From positions 825 through 27,642 of the forward strand of contig NZ_JAVHLH010000005.1 of the NCBI RefSeq assembly GCF_031082345.1: a DNA stretch of 26,818 nucleotides. Direction: 5' to 3'. Of the stretch, positions 1 through 8,415 are shown one piece after another. This DNA is from Brevundimonas sp. GTDB lineage: Bacteria > Pseudomonadota > Alphaproteobacteria > Caulobacterales > Caulobacteraceae. The notes under the pieces were generated by a model. It saw nothing but the letters and a program-made list of their open reading frames with translations, ran no database searches and was not told the origin of the DNA. Made by a program: the position numbers and the translations under genes. Position 1 is the first letter of the stretch; every line of letters begins with the position of its first letter.

Positions 1-940
1 CATGGAACGTCCCGTAGTCCAGCGCCTGGGTCAGGAAGGCCTGCACCACGTGATCGGCCAGGGCGTTGCGGTCCAGCCCGGGCTGGTCGACGGCGGCCGG
101 ATCGGTCATGGCCACGCCCGGGGCCCACTCCAGCGTCAGCACCCGCTTGCCGACCCCGTCCCAGACCACCGCCGGCGCGGTCATATGGCCGCCGTCCCGC
201 TCGCGGGCCCGGTCCATGATGTCCTTCAGCTCGGACGCCGCCGCCGCCTCCAGCCGCATGTCCAGCTCCAGCTGCAGCGCCCGGGCGATGGTCTCGACGA
301 AGGCCGAGGGCTCCAGCCGCCGCGCCGGGGCCACGAAGCGCACCGCCAGTCGCGCCGCCAGCCGCATCGAATCCAGCCCCTGGGCCACGCGCCGCTCGAC
401 TCCCGGCCGCAGCACCTTGACCGCCACCTTGCGCCCGTCGGCCAGCCACGCCGGATGCGCTTGGGCCAGCGACGCCGCCGCCACCGGCGGGCCGAAATCG
501 GTGAACAGGCTCTCGACCGGCCGGCCCAGCGAGCGCTCGATCTCGCGCCGCGCCTGTTCGACCGGGAAGGGCTCCAGCGCGTCCTTCAGCCGGCCCAGAT
601 CGCGGGCGAACTCGACCCCGAAGATGTCGGCCCGCGTGGCCAGCACCTGGCCCAGCTTGATCGCCACCGGCCCCAGATGTTCGAACGCCTTGCCCAGCCT
701 CTGCCCCGGCCGGCCGTCGCGGCCCTCCTTGCCGGCGAAGGCGTGCAGCAGATGCGCCAGCCAGCGCACCCACACCGGCAACAACGGCGTGATCTCGCGC
801 GGCACGAGGGCGTCGTGCCGGACCAGCACCCAGCCCCAGCCGAGCAGGCGCACGAAGGCGTCCACCGGCCGCCGCACCGGCACGGTGGCGGGCGGCGGCG
901 GCGGGGTCGCGGGATCGATCCGGCGGCTCAGATCGCCCAC
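1..940 (-). CDS. ubiB: UbiB-family protein (ubiquinone biosynthesis), 3' end outside window
   Basis: Atypical protein-kinase-like UbiB/ADCK protein needed for ubiquinone synthesis; in the family it acts as an ATPase supporting the membrane Ubi complex rather than as a hydroxylase. About 313 residues are present and the C-terminal part lies beyond position 1. The reverse-strand translation shows the family hallmark [14 protein letters not shown] (KxGQ-type motif, Lys near residue 95), the alanine-rich nucleotide loop AAASLAQAH, the [10 protein letters not shown] lysine (near residue 175) and LTLEWAPG. The proposed GTG start at 940 overlaps the end of ubiE by 13 bases, which fits translational coupling in a ubiE-ubiB operon. 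A GTG further in is also possible, so the exact start is uncertain; the family call is not. Confidence 0.9.
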   Translation of the reverse strand, partial: MGDLSRRIDPATPPPPPATVPVRRPVDAFVRLLGWGWVLVRHDALVPREITPLLPVWVRWLAHLLHAFAGKEGRDGRPGQRLGKAFEHLGPVAIKLGQVLATRADIFGVEFARDLGRLKDALEPFPVEQARREIERSLGRPVESLFTDFGPPVAAASLAQAHPAWLADGRKVAVKVLRPGVERRVAQGLDSMRLAARLAVRFVAPARRLEPSAFVETIARALQLELDMRLEAAAASELKDIMDRARERDGGHMTAPAVVWDGVGKRVLTLEWAPGVAMTDPAAVDQPGLDRNALADHVVQAFLTQALDYGTFH

Positions 941-1713
941 CCGTGATGGATCGCCGCCACGCCGCCCGACAGATTGGTCACCGTCACCCGACTGAAGCCG
1001 GCATCCTCGATCATGGCCTTGAAGGTCGCCTGATCCGGGAAGCGGCGGATGCTCTCGACGAGGTACTGGTAGCTGTCGCGGTCTCCCGCCACCCAGCCGC
1101 CAATCCTCGGAATGGCGTGGAACGACCAGGCGTCATAGGCCTTGCGCAGCGCCGAGGCCGTCGGGCGCGAGAACTCCAGGCACAGGAAGCGCCCGCCGGG
1201 CTTGAGCACCCGCCGCGCCTCCGCCAGCGCCTGCGGAATGTCGGCCACATTGCGGATGCCGAAGCTGATCGAATAGGCGTCGACCGAGGCGTCCGGCAGC
1301 GGCAGGGCCATGGCGTCGCCGACGCTCCACGACATCTCCGGCTCGCCGCCCTTGTGGACCCCGGCCATGATCATCTCGGCGTTGTAGTCCAGCACGATCA
1401 CCGAGGCGTCGTCGCCCCCGCGCCGCTGCTGCGCCGCCCGCGCCATCCTGGCATAGCGCCGAGCCATGTCGCCGGTGCCGCCGGCCACGTCGAGGATGGT
1501 CTCGCCCGGCCGCGGGTTCAGCTTCGCCGCCGCCGCGTCCTTCCACAGCCGGTGCACGCCCGCGCTCATCAGGTCGTTCATCAGGTCGTAGTTCGAAGCC
1601 ACGCTGTCGAACACGCCGCGCACCAGCTGGACCTTCTCCTTCGCGTCCACATCGCGGAAGCCGAAGGAGGAGGTCTTGCCGGAAGAGGCGTCGGAGGCGG
1701 CCGTATCGGTCAT
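928..1713 (-). CDS. ubiE: Bifunctional demethylmenaquinone / 2-octaprenyl-benzoquinol C-methyltransferase
   Basis: Class I SAM-dependent C-methyltransferase of ubiquinone (and menaquinone) synthesis, 261 residues, the usual family length with a short N-terminal extension. Both UbiE signatures are visible: [17 protein letters not shown] (residues 41-57) and [21 protein letters not shown] toward the middle. The SAM-binding motif LDVAGGTGD is at 74-82. The C terminus [12 protein letters not shown] matches the family's usual ending (GG-x-x-A-x-H-x-G). The gene is followed directly by ubiB with overlapping coding sequence, the common alphaproteobacterial order. No strong Shine-Dalgarno sequence is seen before the ATG at 1713, so the first few residues are less certain. 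Confidence 0.96.
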   Translation of the reverse strand: MTDTAASDASSGKTSSFGFRDVDAKEKVQLVRGVFDSVASNYDLMNDLMSAGVHRLWKDAAAAKLNPRPGETILDVAGGTGDMARRYARMARAAQQRRGGDDASVIVLDYNAEMIMAGVHKGGEPEMSWSVGDAMALPLPDASVDAYSISFGIRNVADIPQALAEARRVLKPGGRFLCLEFSRPTASALRKAYDAWSFHAIPRIGGWVAGDRDSYQYLVESIRRFPDQATFKAMIEDAGFSRVTVTNLSGGVAAIHHGWAI

Positions 1714-1783
1714 TGTGGCGGTCTAGCGCGTCCCCGCCGCCCCGTCATCCGTCCGCGTGGCCGCAGGATCGGCCCGGGGTGGC

Positions 1784-2491
1784 TCAGTGGGGCCCGCCGT
1801 TCGGCCGCGGCACGCCGAGATCCTTCATCACCCCGCGCATCAGGGCGTAACAGCCGCAGGCCGCGCCCTCCAGCGCCTTGCGGTCCAGCACCTCGACCCA
1901 GCCGCGTCCGCGCCGGATCAGCCCCCTGTCCTCGAGCGCGGAGCCGACCTCGGACACGGTGGCGCGGCGGACCCCGAGCATGCCCGCGATGTCCAGCTGG
2001 GTCAGGGCGAAACGATCGGCGTCGGCCCGGTCGTGGATGGTCAGCAGCCATCGCGCCAGCCGCTCGTCCAGCCGGTGCTGGGCGTTGCAGGCCGCCGCCT
2101 GCTGCACCTGGGCGAACAGGCTTTCGGTGAATTTCGACAGGGCCGTCCGCATCCCTTCGCTATGGCTGAGCGCCTCGGCGAACACCTCCGCCGGGCAGCA
2201 GGCAGACACGCCCTCGACCTGGGCGATGGCCCGGCTGGCGGCGCGCGCGTTCATCGGTCCGCAGGTGACGCCAACCAGGCCCTCCCGGCCGATGGCGGCG
2301 GTCTCGATCATCCGGTCGCCGTCGACCACGGTCATCAGCGAGATCACCCCGCTCATCGGGAACCAGACCTCATTCACGGCCTCGCCGGCGTCGTAGAGCA
2401 TCTGGCCCTGGCTGAAGGGCTTGTCATGCAGGTGCGGCTCGATCCGCTTTCGGTCGGCGGGGTCGAGCGCGGCGATCCACAGATTGTCCAT
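1784..2491 (-). CDS. Crp/Fnr-family transcriptional regulator
   Basis: 235-residue regulator with an N-terminal cyclic-nucleotide-binding-type beta barrel (about 15-120) and a C-terminal winged helix. The helix-turn-helix is LTQLDIAGMLGVRRATVS (about 163-180), which is typical Crp-type DNA recognition. The barrel has NEVWFPMSGVISL and IGREGLVG, as in the large alphaproteobacterial Crp/Fnr group with no known ligand. It lacks the FGELALI-type cAMP pocket of true CRP and the N-terminal cysteine cluster of FNR, so neither cAMP nor Fe-S sensing is supported. It is transcribed divergently from phhB across a 145-base gap. The target regulon cannot be read from this window. Confidence 0.88.
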   Translation of the reverse strand: MDNLWIAALDPADRKRIEPHLHDKPFSQGQMLYDAGEAVNEVWFPMSGVISLMTVVDGDRMIETAAIGREGLVGVTCGPMNARAASRAIAQVEGVSACCPAEVFAEALSHSEGMRTALSKFTESLFAQVQQAAACNAQHRLDERLARWLLTIHDRADADRFALTQLDIAGMLGVRRATVSEVGSALEDRGLIRRGRGWVEVLDRKALEGAACGCYALMRGVMKDLGVPRPNGGPH

Positions 2492-2636
2492 TTCCAGGGC
2501 TCCGCGTTCGAATGGCGACGCTCGTTAACGCCCAAGCTTCGAACTGCGTTCCTGAGATGGATTCGTCGTCTTGTGGCCCGGAGGCGCGCGCGATACGGCT
2601 CTGGGGCGGATCGCATACGGAACGAGGATGAGCGAA

Positions 2637-2939
2637 ATGACCGAACGGCTCGACAGGGACGAGGTCCTGAAGGCCCTGCCGTCATGGCGGGCCCGTGAAG
2701 GCGACCGGCCGGCCATCGAGCGGAAGCTGGTCTTCCCCGATTTCAACGCCGCCTTCGGCTTCATGACCCGCGTCGCCTTGCTGGCCGACAAGGTCGACCA
2801 CCATCCGGAATGGTTCAATGTCTACAACCGCGTCGAGGTCGTTCTGACTACGCACGACGCCGGCGGCGTAACCCGGCGCGACCTCGACATGGCCCGCTTC
2901 ATCGACGAGGCCGCCGACGCCCTCGGAGCTAAGGCGTGA
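2637..2939 (+). CDS. phhB: 4a-hydroxytetrahydrobiopterin dehydratase (PCD)
   Basis: Pterin-4a-carbinolamine dehydratase, about 100 residues, the normal size. It dehydrates 4a-hydroxytetrahydrobiopterin to quinonoid dihydrobiopterin, recycling the cofactor of aromatic amino-acid hydroxylases. The active-site signature is complete: [18 protein letters not shown] (51-68) with His55/His56 and the downstream TTHDAGGVT containing His73. Two starts nine bases apart are possible (2628 and 2637). The only purine-rich ribosome site (GAGG, 2624-2627) abuts the first but is correctly spaced for 2637, so 2637 is preferred. Its TGA overlaps the GTG start of the next gene (GTGA). No phenylalanine hydroxylase is visible nearby. 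Confidence 0.93.
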   Translation: MTERLDRDEVLKALPSWRAREGDRPAIERKLVFPDFNAAFGFMTRVALLADKVDHHPEWFNVYNRVEVVLTTHDAGGVTRRDLDMARFIDEAADALGAKA

Positions 2940-3718
2940 GCGGCCGCGTCGCCGGCAAGGCGGCCCTGATCACCGGCGCCGCCGGCGGCCTGGGCCAGGC
3001 CATGGCGTGGATGCTGGCGCGCGAGGGATCGAGGGTCGCGGTCACCGACATGAACCTCGACGGCGCGAAGGCGCTGGCCGACGCGATCAACGCCGAATGC
3101 CCGGGCATGGCTTTCGCCTTCGCCCACGACGTCACCGACGAAGGGCAGTGGATCTCGGTCATCGATCAGGCCGTCGCCGCCATGGGCGGGCTGTCGATCC
3201 TGATCAACAACGCCGGCATCGGCGGCGAACTGGTCTGGGCCGAGCAGGACACGCTGGAGAACTGGCGCCGCGTCCAGGCCGTCAACGTCGAGTCGATCAT
3301 GCTCGGCTGCAAGCACGCCATGCCGCACCTGCGCGCCTCGGGCGCCGGCTCGATCATCAACATCAGCTCGGTCGCCGGCCTCGCCGCCGCGCCGGGCATG
3401 GGGGCCTACAACGCCACCAAGGCCGCCGTCTGGATGTACACCAAGACCGTCGCGCTGGAGGCGGCCAAGGGCGGCTGGAATGTGCGCTGCAACTCGGTCC
3501 ACCCGGTCTTCATCAAGACGCCGATCCTCGACCCCTTCGTGGCCATGGCCGGCGGCGACGAGGGCGTGGCGCACGAGAAGCTCGCCCGCGGCATCCCCCT
3601 CAAGCGCATCGGCGAGCCCGACGACGTGGCGTATTGCGCTCTCTATCTCGCCTCGGACGAGAGTAAATTCGTCACCGGCGCCGAGTTCAAGATCGACGGC
3701 GGCATGCTCGCCCAGTAG
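2936..3718 (+). CDS. SDR-family NAD(P)-dependent oxidoreductase
   Basis: Classical short-chain dehydrogenase/reductase, 260 residues. The Rossmann cofactor motif is TGAAGGLG (13-20), NNAG is at 91-94, and the catalytic residues are Asn117, Ser144, Tyr158 and Lys162 (YNATK). The C-terminal [12 protein letters not shown] is the family's usual ending. An acidic residue after beta-2 (TDMN, Asp38) favours NAD(H) over NADP(H). The GTG start lies inside the stop region of phhB, so the two genes are probably translationally coupled. The substrate is unknown; 3-hydroxyacyl or cyclic alcohol substrates are common among close-looking SDRs, but that is only family knowledge. It converges on the DUF885 gene with a 9-base gap. 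Confidence 0.92.
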   Translation: MSGRVAGKAALITGAAGGLGQAMAWMLAREGSRVAVTDMNLDGAKALADAINAECPGMAFAFAHDVTDEGQWISVIDQAVAAMGGLSILINNAGIGGELVWAEQDTLENWRRVQAVNVESIMLGCKHAMPHLRASGAGSIINISSVAGLAAAPGMGAYNATKAAVWMYTKTVALEAAKGGWNVRCNSVHPVFIKTPILDPFVAMAGGDEGVAHEKLARGIPLKRIGEPDDVAYCALYLASDESKFVTGAEFKIDGGMLAQ

Positions 3719-3727
3719 GCGGCTCGC

Positions 3728-5014
3728 TCAGTCGATATCGGCGGGCAGGATCTGACTGCTGAGCAGGGTCTCCATCGCGTCCCAGCGGTTCGGACCCTGC
3801 CGCTCGACCCAGGCCTGGACCACGTCGCGGCCGAGGCCGTAGTTGATGATGTAGCTGCGGTAGGTTTCGATGAACCGCAGGCGCTGGGTCGCCTTGGCGC
3901 GGTCGGCGAGACTGTAGGTCATCAGCTGATCGATGGCGGCCTCGCGATCGATCCGGCCGGCCAGATAGGCGTCGGCGATGGTGTATTCGGCCCGCGCCAG
4001 GCGCCGCGTCAGGGCCTGCAGCTGCGCCTTCTTCTCCGCCGTCGACGGATCGAGGCCGGCCAGCGGGAACAGCACCTCGCGTTCGAAATCCACGCCTTCG
4101 TCGTCCGGGAAGGCCAGGTCGATGCCGTAGTTGGCGCTGCCCTCGGCCACGAACGACATCGGCGAAAACAGCGGATAGACGCTCATCTCGACCCAGCCGC
4201 GCTCGCGCACGAACGTCTGCTCCAGCAGGGCGTTGTAGACATGGTGGCCGGGATAGCCCTCGTGGCAGCCCAGATCGATCGCCCGCTCGGTGTAGATCGG
4301 AAAGTCGGCGTTGATCTCGATCTTCGACTGCGCATCGCCCTGGTAATAATTGTACCCGGACCACGGCTTGTCGCCGACGAAGGCGAGGGTGAAATTCTCG
4401 TTGGCGGGCAGAGCGATGTGCCGGGCCGTGCGGCGACGGCATTCGGCGATGGCGGCGTCCATGACGACCTGCAGGCGGTCCTTCGGGATGACGTAGTGGG
4501 ATTTGAATTCCGTCACCCGGTCGGCCAGCGGTCCGGGTCCCGGCAGCAGGGCGTCGATCTCGGCCAGCACCGGATCGTAGGAGGCCAGCGGCCTCAGCTC
4601 CGGCCGAACGCCGAACAGGGCCTCGGCCTCGTCGGCGAAGCTCATCGTCTCGCCGGAAATCATGCGCAGCCGCGCGGCGGCCGCCGACACATGGGCCAGC
4701 AGATAGGCCTTTCGCTGGACCGCCGCCGGATCGGCGCGGTCCGTCGACACGGCGTTCAGCCGGCCGGTCAGGGTCGCGGCGCCCTGGATCAGTTGCGGCA
4801 CGGCGCGCGGGTTGGCCTCGGCCGCGGCGGCCCATTCGGGCGGCCCGTAGTAGGCGTCGACATAGCCCTCCTCGTGCTCGCCGATCTCGAGGATCAGCGC
4901 CACATAGTCGCGGGCGATCAGATCGAGGCTGTCGCCGGACGCGTCTGGCGTCGTGGCCGGCGCCGTGGCGCAGGCCCCCAGCAGGCACAGCAGGCTGATC
5001 AGGATCGTGCGCAT
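3728..5014 (-). CDS. DUF885-family lipoprotein (putative metallo-hydrolase)
   Basis: 428-residue exported lipoprotein. It begins MRTILISLLCLLGAC, a type II signal peptide with lipobox LGAC and lipidated Cys15. The family signature HEGYPGHH (about 251-258) resembles a zinc-binding HExxxH-like motif and suggests peptidase-like or other hydrolase chemistry; the activity of DUF885 proteins is poorly established. The start at 5014 has a strong GGGAGGT site five bases upstream. An in-frame extension upstream to 5149 would overlap the tRNA and lacks a ribosome site, so it is rejected. The gene is convergent with the SDR gene and its 5' end faces the tRNA-Arg gene. Confidence 0.87.
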   Translation of the reverse strand: MRTILISLLCLLGACATAPATTPDASGDSLDLIARDYVALILEIGEHEEGYVDAYYGPPEWAAAAEANPRAVPQLIQGAATLTGRLNAVSTDRADPAAVQRKAYLLAHVSAAAARLRMISGETMSFADEAEALFGVRPELRPLASYDPVLAEIDALLPGPGPLADRVTEFKSHYVIPKDRLQVVMDAAIAECRRRTARHIALPANENFTLAFVGDKPWSGYNYYQGDAQSKIEINADFPIYTERAIDLGCHEGYPGHHVYNALLEQTFVRERGWVEMSVYPLFSPMSFVAEGSANYGIDLAFPDDEGVDFEREVLFPLAGLDPSTAEKKAQLQALTRRLARAEYTIADAYLAGRIDREAAIDQLMTYSLADRAKATQRLRFIETYRSYIINYGLGRDVVQAWVERQGPNRWDAMETLLSSQILPADID

Positions 5015-5145
5015 TCGGGACCTCCCATCGGTGAGCGGGCGCAGGCTAGGCGTTGCGGCGGCGCTCGCCAAGCCGCTGCGCATTCGGGATTGAGGGCGCG
5101 GCGGTCCTGCTGTAAGGCCCTTCGTCCCGGCTTTCGCCGCCAGAC

Positions 5146-5222
5146 GCACCCGTAGCTCAGCTGGATAGAGTACTGCCCTCCGAAGGCAGGGGTCAGAGGT
5201 TCGAATCCTCTCGGGTGCGCCA
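5146..5222 (+). tRNA. tRNA-Arg (CCG anticodon), attachment target of the element
   Basis: A complete cloverleaf with genomically encoded CCA. The acceptor stem GCACCCG (5146-5152) pairs with CGGGTGC (5212-5218). The D arm is GCTC/GAGT. The anticodon stem CTGCC/GGCAG carries loop CTCCGAA, giving anticodon CCG for arginine. The T arm is AGAGG-TTCGAAT-CCTCT. The segment from the anticodon stem to one base past CCA is duplicated exactly at 14574-14624, so the element restores a functional 3' half on integration. Confidence 0.97.
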
Positions 5223-5223
5223 C
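5173..5223 (+). repeat. attL: 51-bp direct repeat in the tRNA 3' half
   Basis: Identical to 14574-14624 over 51 bp (offset 9401). It starts at the anticodon stem and ends one base after CCA; identity breaks at both ends (5172 a versus 14573 c; 5224 c versus 14625 t). This is the classic attachment core of a tyrosine-recombinase element. Confidence 0.95.
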
Positions 5224-5252
5224 CGCTTTTCCCTGATATTGCAGATGGTTAT

Positions 5253-5274
5253 GTGCCCGAGTCGCGGCGGGCAC
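5253..5274. terminator. Hairpin just inside attL
   Basis: GTGCCCG (5253-5259) and CGGGCAC (5268-5274) form a 7-bp stem with an 8-base loop. There is no clear T-run, so it may end transcription from the tRNA or from the leftward operon, or be only a recombination-related structure. Confidence 0.35.
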
Positions 5275-5294
5275 AGGAAAGTCAATCGGGGCCG

Positions 5295-5314
5295 TTACAG
5301 CACATTTCCAGCAC
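5295..5314. promoter_or_regulatory. Candidate integrase arm-type sites, left pair
   Basis: Two copies of TTMCAGCAC, TTACAGCAC (5295-5303) and TTCCAGCAC (5306-5314), start 11 bp apart, one helical turn. The same two nonamers with the same 11-bp spacing, in swapped order, occur near the right end at 14430-14449. Position near both att cores and helical phasing fit integrase arm sites; binding is not shown. Confidence 0.5.
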
Positions 5315-5441
5315 GGCGACGAAAGTCGGCCGACGCGAGGCGTTCGGCCGAGGCCCGATCCAAGCCGCCCTCAAACTCGAAAATGGCGGCCCGCTCGACC
5401 CACTCATACCAGGCCGCGACGTGTGCGCACGGCGTTCGCAT
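5295..5441 (-). CDS. Small 48-aa protein at the end of the replication operon
   Basis: 48-residue protein beginning MRTPCAHVAAWYEWVERAA and continuing with FEFEGGLDRASAERLA. The WxEWxERAAIxEFxGG...AERLA pattern resembles a short segment often seen in or beside phage and plasmid replication proteins, so it is probably an accessory of the upstream primase; function is unknown. An excellent AGGAGAAGGG site lies 7 bases before the ATG at 5441. A longer in-frame reading from a TTG at 5636 would run through the iteron array and is less likely. The start codon lies inside a dispersed ~20-bp dyad motif (5423-5443), and the stop overlaps a candidate integrase arm site. Confidence 0.6.
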   Translation of the reverse strand: MRTPCAHVAAWYEWVERAAIFEFEGGLDRASAERLASADFRRRAGNVL

Positions 5442-5443
5442 CG
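5423..5443. repeat. Element-specific 21-bp dyad motif, copy 1
   Basis: Core TGCG-N9-CGCA (5424-5440). Identical over 21 bp, in inverted orientation, to 12082-12102. Diverged relatives are at 8007-8026 and 9817-9836. Confidence 0.7.
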
Positions 5444-5463
5444 TCCGACCCTTCTCCTGAGAG

Positions 5464-5574
5464 GTGGGAACTGTGGGGACTGTGGGGACGCCGCCGCCAA
5501 CCCGCTGGCGAACAACGCAATTTCCCGTACCCACCTCCGGCGAGTCAGGTTCCCACCCGGCCGTCTGTGGGGAC
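5464..5574. repeat. Iteron cluster A (GTGGGRAC)
   Basis: Three tandem 9-bp repeats, GTGGGAAC (5464), GTGGGGAC (5473) and GTGGGGAC (5482), in perfect 9-bp register. They are followed by an inverted copy GTTCCCAC (5549-5556) and a further GTGGGGAC (5567-5574). The cluster lies between the primase stop (5626) and the 48-aa gene. The same octamers recur, mostly inverted, at 12840-12953. They look like initiator-binding iterons. Confidence 0.75.
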
Positions 5575-5625
5575 CGCGCCCCGGACCATCGCTGGCGAGC
5601 GTTCCGGATGGCCGCCGCGAGCGCC

Positions 5626-8085
5626 TCAGTCGTCAAGGTCCGCCTCGAGCAGCTCCGCCTTGATCCAGTAGAACCGCCTATTCTGGCCGCCTACCTTCTT
5701 CTGCTTTTTCAGATGCCGGCCGTCCCCGCGCTCGAGGAATCCAGCGTCACAGATGGTCTGAGCGGCGAACCGCAGATCGTAACCACGGAAGATCTCGGCC
5801 CAGCCATTTTCGTGCACGAGATAATAGGTGCTCGGCCCCGTGATGTGCCGCAGGCCCAGGGTCGACATGGCTCGCGCCTCGCCCGCCCGGTCGCTGACGG
5901 GCTCTTCCCAATCCAGGCCCTTCTCCTCGGCCAGGTTTCCAAACCGCGCCTGGTGTTGCTCGAGCGCGCCCCTCAGGGTCTTCAGCACGTCGCGTTCCTC
6001 GCGCGGCGCGGACCGGCCGAACGCGGCGGCCCAGCGGTTGAAGAGCGTCAGGGCCGCGTCGGAAGCCTCGCCTTCATCCCACGGGACGATGCCGAAGGCG
6101 GCGGCCATCTCGCCGGCGGCGGCGACCAGGGCGAAACGAAGGGCCGCGCGGTGCACCTGGCCATGGTCTTCCGGCTGCTTCGCCATCTCCATGAAGCCGC
6201 GCATGATGTCGGCCGCCATCGCCTTGGCGTCTGCCGCATCGGCGACGAAGCGCTCAACGAAGGCGGGCCCGGCGTGGCCGTAGTGGCGAGTGGTCGCCGC
6301 CTTCGTGGCGTCCGACAGCTGCGCCGCCCCTTCCAGGCCGTGCAGCGCCTCCCACACGCCCATGCCCTTGCCGCCGTCGGCCGCGATGTCCAGAAGGCGA
6401 AGCTCCTGACCCGCCATCGCCCGATCGCCGCGCCGGCTTGCCCGGATATGGTCGGCGAGCCCGATCTCGCCGGTGGACAGCATGATCGCCCGCCACTCCG
6501 AACGCTTGCGGAGCTGGCCGTCCGTTTTCGATCTCGCCTTGCCCTGACCGGTCGCCAAGGCATAGGCGGCCTGGCCGGCTTCCTCCGGGGCGACCAGCGC
6601 CAGCTCATCCAGGACCAGCAGTGTTTCGGAATGGCCGTAGGCGATCATCTCGAGGGCGTTCGCGGTGGCGCGCCAGGAGTGAGCCGCCCCCAGCGGCCCG
6701 CCGCCGCCCCAGATGGATCCGGCGGCCAGCCCCAGCGTCGTCTTTCCGCTCGAGGATCCGCCCCGGAAATGGAAGCCGCCGCCCTCGAGACCCAGGGGGC
6801 GGAGCAACGGCCCGGCGAAGCCGATCGACAAGGCCAGCAGCAACAGGCTGTTGCCGGTGGCGCGGGCCGCGATCAATTCCTGCCATTCGGCCAGGCTGCC
6901 GGCGGACTTGTAGTGGAGCGCCCCGGCATCGCCCGTGAACATCACCGGCTCCGATCCGGGCGGGCCGACCACCCGCGAGGGCAGGACGAAACGATCACCC
7001 GGCGCCCAGCCCGTCGCATTGACCAGGGTGAGCCGCCGGCCGCACTTCACCTCGGCCAGGAAAGCGGTGAAGCGGTCGGCGCGGCCCTTGGCGGGGTGGA
7101 TGAACAGGCCCTCGCTCGCCAGCCGGGCGCGGATTGAACCGGGCTCCGAACACAACGCCCCGCGCGCGACGATCTCCGTCTTCTCCCGGCCATCGCGATC
7201 CTTGAACCGCACCACCACGGCCCAGCCGCCGCCGTCCGGATCCCGCGCCTCCCCGACGACCTCGAAGGCGTCGGACAGGTGGGTGTAGGTCTTCTGGCCA
7301 TCCTTGCCCGGGTTCTCGCTCCACAGGCCGTTGCCGTCGAGCTTGTAGCCATAGGGCAGCTCGATCCCTCCGACGACGGCGGCGATCCGCGCCGCCTCGA
7401 TTGCTGCAGTGACCTCGACCGCGCCGAATCCGGGCTGCCAGTCGTCGGCCAGATCCCATCCGTCCGCGACGAAGGCCGGGACCTCGACCACGGCGATGGT
7501 CGCGGCGCCGGCGGCGCTGGCGCGGCGCCTGACGTCTTCCGCCGCCTTCCGGCCGGGCCCGTCCGCATCGGGAAAAACGATCACGTCGCGCCCCTGCAAC
7601 GGAGACCAATCGACCTTGGCCGTGGCCTTCGAACCGCCCGGCCAGGTGACGACCGCAAAGGCCGGGAAGCGCAGCTGAGCGGCGTCGGCTGTCTTCTCCC
7701 CCTCGACCACCATCACCGGCGCCCCGAGATCTCGCGCAAGCCGGTCCAGGCCATAGAGCGGCCGGGGATCCGAGAAGGCCTTCCAGTGCCAACGGAGACC
7801 GGACCCGTCCTGCCACAGGGTCAGGGGCAGGACTTCCTTGCCGTCCGGGGTGTCGAAGCGACAGGCGAAGCCGATCGGGTTGCCGGCGGTGTCGAGATAG
7901 GCCCAGCGCTGGGAGGGCGCGCCCTTTCGGCCGTGCTTTTCGGGCGGCGACGGCGCGTCCCGAGGGGCGACCAGGACGGTTGCGCCAGGTCCTGCCGGCG
8001 CTGTCATGCGACCGCCGTTCGCATCGCCGGATCCGGCCTGAGCCTCGGCCTTCACTCGCGAAAAGGGATCGTCACCAATCGCCAC
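5626..8085 (-). CDS. Toprim + DUF927-type P-loop primase-helicase (replication protein)
   Basis: 819-residue replication protein, the largest gene of the element. Numbering is from the GTG at 8085. The N-terminal half holds a Toprim domain with VVEGEKTAD (126-134) and the acidic FPDADGPG (171-178), as in bacterial/phage primases and topoisomerases. The C-terminal half is a DUF927-like helicase core with Walker A GGSSSGKTT (442-450) and Walker B LLVLDELAL (489-497). This is the functional counterpart of the P4 alpha protein, though not evidently homologous along its length. The GTG start overlaps the previous gene by 14 bases and has GGAAGGG upstream. A longer in-frame reading to 8229 lies almost wholly over that gene, in low-complexity sequence. 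It is probably the initiator acting on the GTGGGRAC iterons. Confidence 0.88.
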   Translation of the reverse strand: MAIGDDPFSRVKAEAQAGSGDANGGRMTAPAGPGATVLVAPRDAPSPPEKHGRKGAPSQRWAYLDTAGNPIGFACRFDTPDGKEVLPLTLWQDGSGLRWHWKAFSDPRPLYGLDRLARDLGAPVMVVEGEKTADAAQLRFPAFAVVTWPGGSKATAKVDWSPLQGRDVIVFPDADGPGRKAAEDVRRRASAAGAATIAVVEVPAFVADGWDLADDWQPGFGAVEVTAAIEAARIAAVVGGIELPYGYKLDGNGLWSENPGKDGQKTYTHLSDAFEVVGEARDPDGGGWAVVVRFKDRDGREKTEIVARGALCSEPGSIRARLASEGLFIHPAKGRADRFTAFLAEVKCGRRLTLVNATGWAPGDRFVLPSRVVGPPGSEPVMFTGDAGALHYKSAGSLAEWQELIAARATGNSLLLLALSIGFAGPLLRPLGLEGGGFHFRGGSSSGKTTLGLAAGSIWGGGGPLGAAHSWRATANALEMIAYGHSETLLVLDELALVAPEEAGQAAYALATGQGKARSKTDGQLRKRSEWRAIMLSTGEIGLADHIRASRRGDRAMAGQELRLLDIAADGGKGMGVWEALHGLEGAAQLSDATKAATTRHYGHAGPAFVERFVADAADAKAMAADIMRGFMEMAKQPEDHGQVHRAALRFALVAAAGEMAAAFGIVPWDEGEASDAALTLFNRWAAAFGRSAPREERDVLKTLRGALEQHQARFGNLAEEKGLDWEEPVSDRAGEARAMSTLGLRHITGPSTYYLVHENGWAEIFRGYDLRFAAQTICDAGFLERGDGRHLKKQKKVGGQNRRFYWIKAELLEADLDD
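8007..8026. repeat. Dispersed dyad motif, copy 2 (diverged)
   Basis: TGCG-N9-CGCA arms are kept (8007-8010 and 8019-8023 region) with two substitutions in the spacer. It lies in the first 30 codons of the primase gene, encoding GDANGGR. Confidence 0.5.
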
Positions 8086-8407
8086 GGCCACGCCCTTCCA
8101 CGGCTGACGCCGAGGGCCGGAGCCCCAGACGATCGAGAAGCATCGCAGCCATGGCGCGGGGCTTGGCGAAGCGGACGCCCTCGCCGCCATCGCACTCCTG
8201 AATGGCGATGACGCCCCAGCCGTCGCCATAGATCGCGGTACACAGCGCCTCGTGCTCAGCGGCCGAGAGATCGCCTTCGCCGGCCTCGAATAGTTCGACG
8301 GCCTCGACCTCGAGTCCGGCCAGCTGCGCCAGCCGGGCGGCGTCCCAATCCAGGAGCGCCCGGGCCGCCCTCGACTGCCGGGGCGAGAAATTCAGTCTGG
8401 GTCGCAT
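8072..8407 (-). CDS. Degenerate XRE-like protein in the replication operon
   Basis: 111 residues. The layout SRAARALLDW...LAQLAGLEV...LFEAGEGD...GVIAIQE...GVRFAKP follows that of the element's own XRE repressor (10861-11100: SRAARGLLGW...LAARTGIS...RFENGRP...GVELIAD...VLVFARR). The recognition helix looks poorly conserved, so it may be a diverged paralogue that dimerises with or antagonises the repressor rather than a strong DNA binder. ATG start at 8407, 8 bases after the preceding gene's stop; the end overlaps the primase start by 14 bases. The paralogy is seen by eye and not tested statistically. Confidence 0.65.
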   Translation of the reverse strand: MRPRLNFSPRQSRAARALLDWDAARLAQLAGLEVEAVELFEAGEGDLSAAEHEALCTAIYGDGWGVIAIQECDGGEGVRFAKPRAMAAMLLDRLGLRPSASAVEGRGRGDW

Positions 8408-8415
8408 CGGACGCC

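Noticed and set aside
5464..5574. CRISPR-like repeats
   Set aside because: The repeats are 8-9 bp in helical-type register without spacers of CRISPR length and there are no cas genes; iterons fit better.
5464..7137. Long plus-strand frame opposite the primase
   Set aside because: Shadow frame through the iteron array and the Toprim/P-loop gene, without a ribosome site or recognisable domain.
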